Assembly: GCA_030950365.1 (NCBI GenBank)
Contig: JAUZRQ010000038.1
Location: 83,264 to 147,263 of the forward strand
Source of the DNA: Candidatus Zhuqueibacterota bacterium
GTDB taxonomy: Bacteria > Zhuqueibacterota > Zhuqueibacteria > Zhuqueibacterales > Geothermadaptataceae
DNA length: 64,000 nucleotides
Reading direction: 5' to 3'
Under the pieces are notes generated by a model, which saw nothing but the letters and a program-made list of their open reading frames with translations, was not told the DNA's origin and did no database searches. Of this stretch, positions 62,126 to 64,000 are shown one piece after another. The position numbers were made by a program, and so were the translations under genes. The first letter of the stretch is position 1, and every line of letters begins with the position of its first letter.

Positions 62126-62660
62126 AAAACTAGAAAAACTTACTAAAATAAAATTTATTTATGCAAGTATGTTTATTTTATTGATATTAATAATGAGCCA
62201 ATTTTTTCAGAATGAGTCATTAAATTTTAAAGATTCTTCAGATTTGGTAGTTTATTATGATTTATTAGATCGTCAGTTATATTTACCCAATGCAGATTCT
62301 CAAGATTTCCTAAATAGTACGATTGTCATTTTTGCGTTTTCTGCAAATACCTGTACTGAATGCGTTATTTTCCATTTAAAAAATCTTAACGCTCTTGCCC
62401 AGAAATTCCAGGCTACTGAAGATTTAATATGGGTTTTAAGTTGCAACGCTAATTTTGAATTCTATAAGAAAGTATTAGGATTAAAGCTCCCGTTGATTTC
62501 TTGTAAAAACCTAAAACTTACTACATCATGGATTGGACCTGAACATTTTCCGCTTTTTATAGTTTTAAAGCATGGTAAAATTGAATTTGCTTGGAGAGCG
62601 GACCCAGACAAAATAGATAAATCCTTAACGTTGATCGAAAAAAATGTTAAAAAAGTTTAA
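62118..62660 (+). CDS. Membrane-anchored thioredoxin-like protein
   Basis: 180 residues. A basic N-terminus and a single membrane segment (FIYASMFILLILIMSQFF) are followed by a thioredoxin-like domain: 'STIVIFAFSANTCTECVIFHLKNLNALAQ' has a CTEC pair at the start of the active-site helix, and 'WIGPEHFPLFIVLKHGKIEF' a cis-Pro-like strand. Two further Cys are present ('VLSCNANFEF', 'ISCKN'). The fold points to the periplasmic face. Coupled by 8-base overlap to the propeller gene, it could form or break the disulfides of the six-cysteine protein. Reaction direction is not readable. Confidence 0.72.
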   Translation: MIRKLEKLTKIKFIYASMFILLILIMSQFFQNESLNFKDSSDLVVYYDLLDRQLYLPNADSQDFLNSTIVIFAFSANTCTECVIFHLKNLNALAQKFQATEDLIWVLSCNANFEFYKKVLGLKLPLISCKNLKLTTSWIGPEHFPLFIVLKHGKIEFAWRADPDKIDKSLTLIEKNVKKV

Positions 62661-62794
62661 GTTTACTACAATTTTTAATGTCACTTGTTTTGTACACATC
62701 CTCCACATCCTACTTTTTTCTTACCAAATTGATACATCTTTTCTCACTACCGGACACTTTTTTATTCATTGATTAGAAAAAATAATATTGAAAA

Positions 62795-62863
62795 GAGATA
62801 TGCTCCTGTTTAACTTTCTGGAAATGAGATAATTAACTATTAAAAAAACCAGGAGCATATCTC
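62795..62863 (+). promoter_or_regulatory. Hairpin that can hide the transposase ribosome-binding site
   Basis: Arms gagatatgctcctg (62795-62808) and caggagcatatctc (62850-62863) are perfectly complementary over 14 bases. The right arm contains the aggag ribosome-binding site and ends directly at the ATG. Read-through transcripts from outside would fold and be translated poorly. This is a known strategy of IS10/IS50-type elements to limit transposition. Confidence 0.75.
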
Positions 62864-63994
62864 ATGTGTGACAATTTACGACGCTATCGTTCGATTGTAA
62901 AGAGTTTATTGAAACTTTTGCCGGTTGAAGCAAACGGGAACTTTCGTCGTCATTTAAACACGTTAGCCTTTTTTATCAATGGGATTATAGCCAGTCAGAG
63001 CTGTCAGTTACCGAAGATTGCCAGCAAAATGGTTGATCATCGAAAATTTGAAAGCCGAGTTCGGCTTTTAAACCGTTGGCTTATCAATGAAAACATCGAT
63101 TATAAATTTTATTATTTGCCTTATGTGCGAACGCTAATTGAAGGCCTCATCGCCATGCAAAAGCAGCTTGTGATCGTCTTTGATACCACCGCGGTTGGCC
63201 GATCCTGTACCGCTTTGGTGGCTAGTGTTGTCTATCGTAAGCGAGCTTTGCCGATCGCCTGGTTGGTGCGCCAAGGCCCTAAAGGTCACTTCTCGGAGCT
63301 GGAACATGAGCATTTATTACACAAAGTGCATGAACTTGTTCCTCCAAAGACCAGAGTGATTTTCCTGGGCGACTGTGTCCGACTACTGGCGGATGGTGAA
63401 TTTGATAACAGTGGTTTGTTAAAGCTTTTAAATTCATATGGTTGGCTATTCTCTGTGCGTGTTTCCAAGAATCGAAATTTCTGCGAAAATAGTGACGTCT
63501 TCTCGCCAAAACACATCGGCGTCTTTTCGGATGGCTACTTCGAAATCCCGAATGTCGCCTTTTACCACCATCCAGACGTGGGGCTTGTCCATCTACTGGT
63601 CTTTTGGCAACCCCAACCTCAAGAGCCCATTTATCTGGTGCCCAATATCCTACCTGTCAGAGAAGCCGCGTATTGGTACCAAAAACGATTCAGCATCGAA
63701 ACGCTCTTCTCGGATCACAAAAGTCGTGGATTTCAATTAGACAAAAGTCATCTTAGCGAGCCCAAACGCCTGGAACGCTTGATGATCGCAACCGCACTGG
63801 CCTACATCTGGATCATTTATCTCGGCCTTCTAGCGATTGAGAAAAACATCTTGCCTCACATCCATCGAAGCAAACGATGCGATCTCAGTCTGTTTCAGAT
63901 CGGTCTGAGAACTATGGATTATTACATCAATCAATGCCGATTCCCAACACTACAATTAAAATTATTTTATACTTTGCAAGAAAGTGTCAGGTAG
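62864..63994 (+). CDS. IS4-family DDE transposase
   Basis: 376 residues. DDE residues: Asp in 'QLVIVFDTTAVG', Asp in 'VIFLGDCVRLLADG', and Glu within the IS4 signature Y-x2-R-x3-E-x6-K, found exactly as 'YQKRFSIETLFSDHK'. 'LEGLIAMQKQ' precedes the first Asp. It cuts and pastes the element through the inverted ends. The length and intact frame suggest it is complete, and the stop codon lies inside the right inverted end. The SD sequence aggag is held in the hairpin just upstream. Confidence 0.92.
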   Translation: MCDNLRRYRSIVKSLLKLLPVEANGNFRRHLNTLAFFINGIIASQSCQLPKIASKMVDHRKFESRVRLLNRWLINENIDYKFYYLPYVRTLIEGLIAMQKQLVIVFDTTAVGRSCTALVASVVYRKRALPIAWLVRQGPKGHFSELEHEHLLHKVHELVPPKTRVIFLGDCVRLLADGEFDNSGLLKLLNSYGWLFSVRVSKNRNFCENSDVFSPKHIGVFSDGYFEIPNVAFYHHPDVGLVHLLVFWQPQPQEPIYLVPNILPVREAAYWYQKRFSIETLFSDHKSRGFQLDKSHLSEPKRLERLMIATALAYIWIIYLGLLAIEKNILPHIHRSKRCDLSLFQIGLRTMDYYINQCRFPTLQLKLFYTLQESVR

Positions 63995-64000
63995 TGAGAT

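Larger units (their letters stand above)
62742..63999 (+). mobile_element. IS4-family insertion sequence
   Basis: About 1.26 kb bounded by inverted ends: tctcactaccggacacttt at the left and its mirror, reading tctcactacctgacacttt on the minus strand, at the right, differing at one position. It carries one transposase gene. The right end lies at the window edge, so the target duplication cannot be checked. The element abuts the AT-rich cassette. Confidence 0.85.

Overview
The window looks like a chromosomal piece from an uncultured Gram-negative bacterium of the FCB group, most likely Calditrichota/KSB1-like. The evidence is inference from gene content: GWxTD-domain proteins, a TonB-dependent receptor followed by a large secreted protein with a FlgD/T9SS-type C-terminal domain and a PorV/PorQ-like barrel, an outer-membrane assembly-like Omp85 protein, a PD40 propeller fused to a metallopeptidase-like domain and a barrel, and two MFS/spermidine-synthase/TPR fusions. 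No rRNA, tRNA or CRISPR array was found.

Layout. 1-3115: two outer-membrane proteins. 3116-4400: a non-coding stretch with inverted ends, then a VapBC-type toxin-antitoxin pair. 4543-9048 (minus): an operon of an unknown 299-residue protein and two long-chain acyl-CoA ligases; then a sigma-54 response regulator, an acyl-CoA dehydrogenase and a YdjY-like exported protein. 13841-22793 (plus): a GWxTD protein, then the receptor/secreted-protein/PorV-like operon. 23081-29954: two convergent MFS/spermidine-synthase/TPR fusions. 30313-32923: RseP, DUF1614 protein, thioesterase. 33475-41000: exported amidase, amidohydrolase and serine hydrolase, DUF423 protein, peroxiredoxin, dipeptidase. 41407-43815: Cys/Met PLP enzyme and MnmA. 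43997-44542: an antitoxin gene with its operator, followed by a decayed RelE-type toxin gene. 44992-59184: M28 peptidase, Nif3-like protein, small lipoprotein, propeller/barrel protein, GWxTD protein, alkaline-phosphatase-like enzyme, a tightly overlapping thioredoxin/glutaredoxin/ECF sigma/anti-sigma operon, and an M6-like lipoprotein protease. 59272-59868: NfuA.

From about 60.1 kb the character changes. An IS21-like pair of end repeats without a transposase is followed by a visibly AT-rich three-gene cassette: a secreted six-cysteine small protein, a 6-bladed propeller-like protein and a membrane-anchored thioredoxin-like protein. A promoter-like sequence with a run of about ten G between its -35 and -10 boxes precedes it. 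A complete IS4-family element closes the window. This cassette is the best candidate for an undescribed system.

Taken together, the chromosomal genes suggest a heterotroph that degrades peptides, amides and fatty acids, invests heavily in envelope proteins, and has a thiol-redox stress regulon. Small dispersed hairpin repeats occur in at least three families between genes. Coordinates of short sites were read by eye and may be off by one or two bases.
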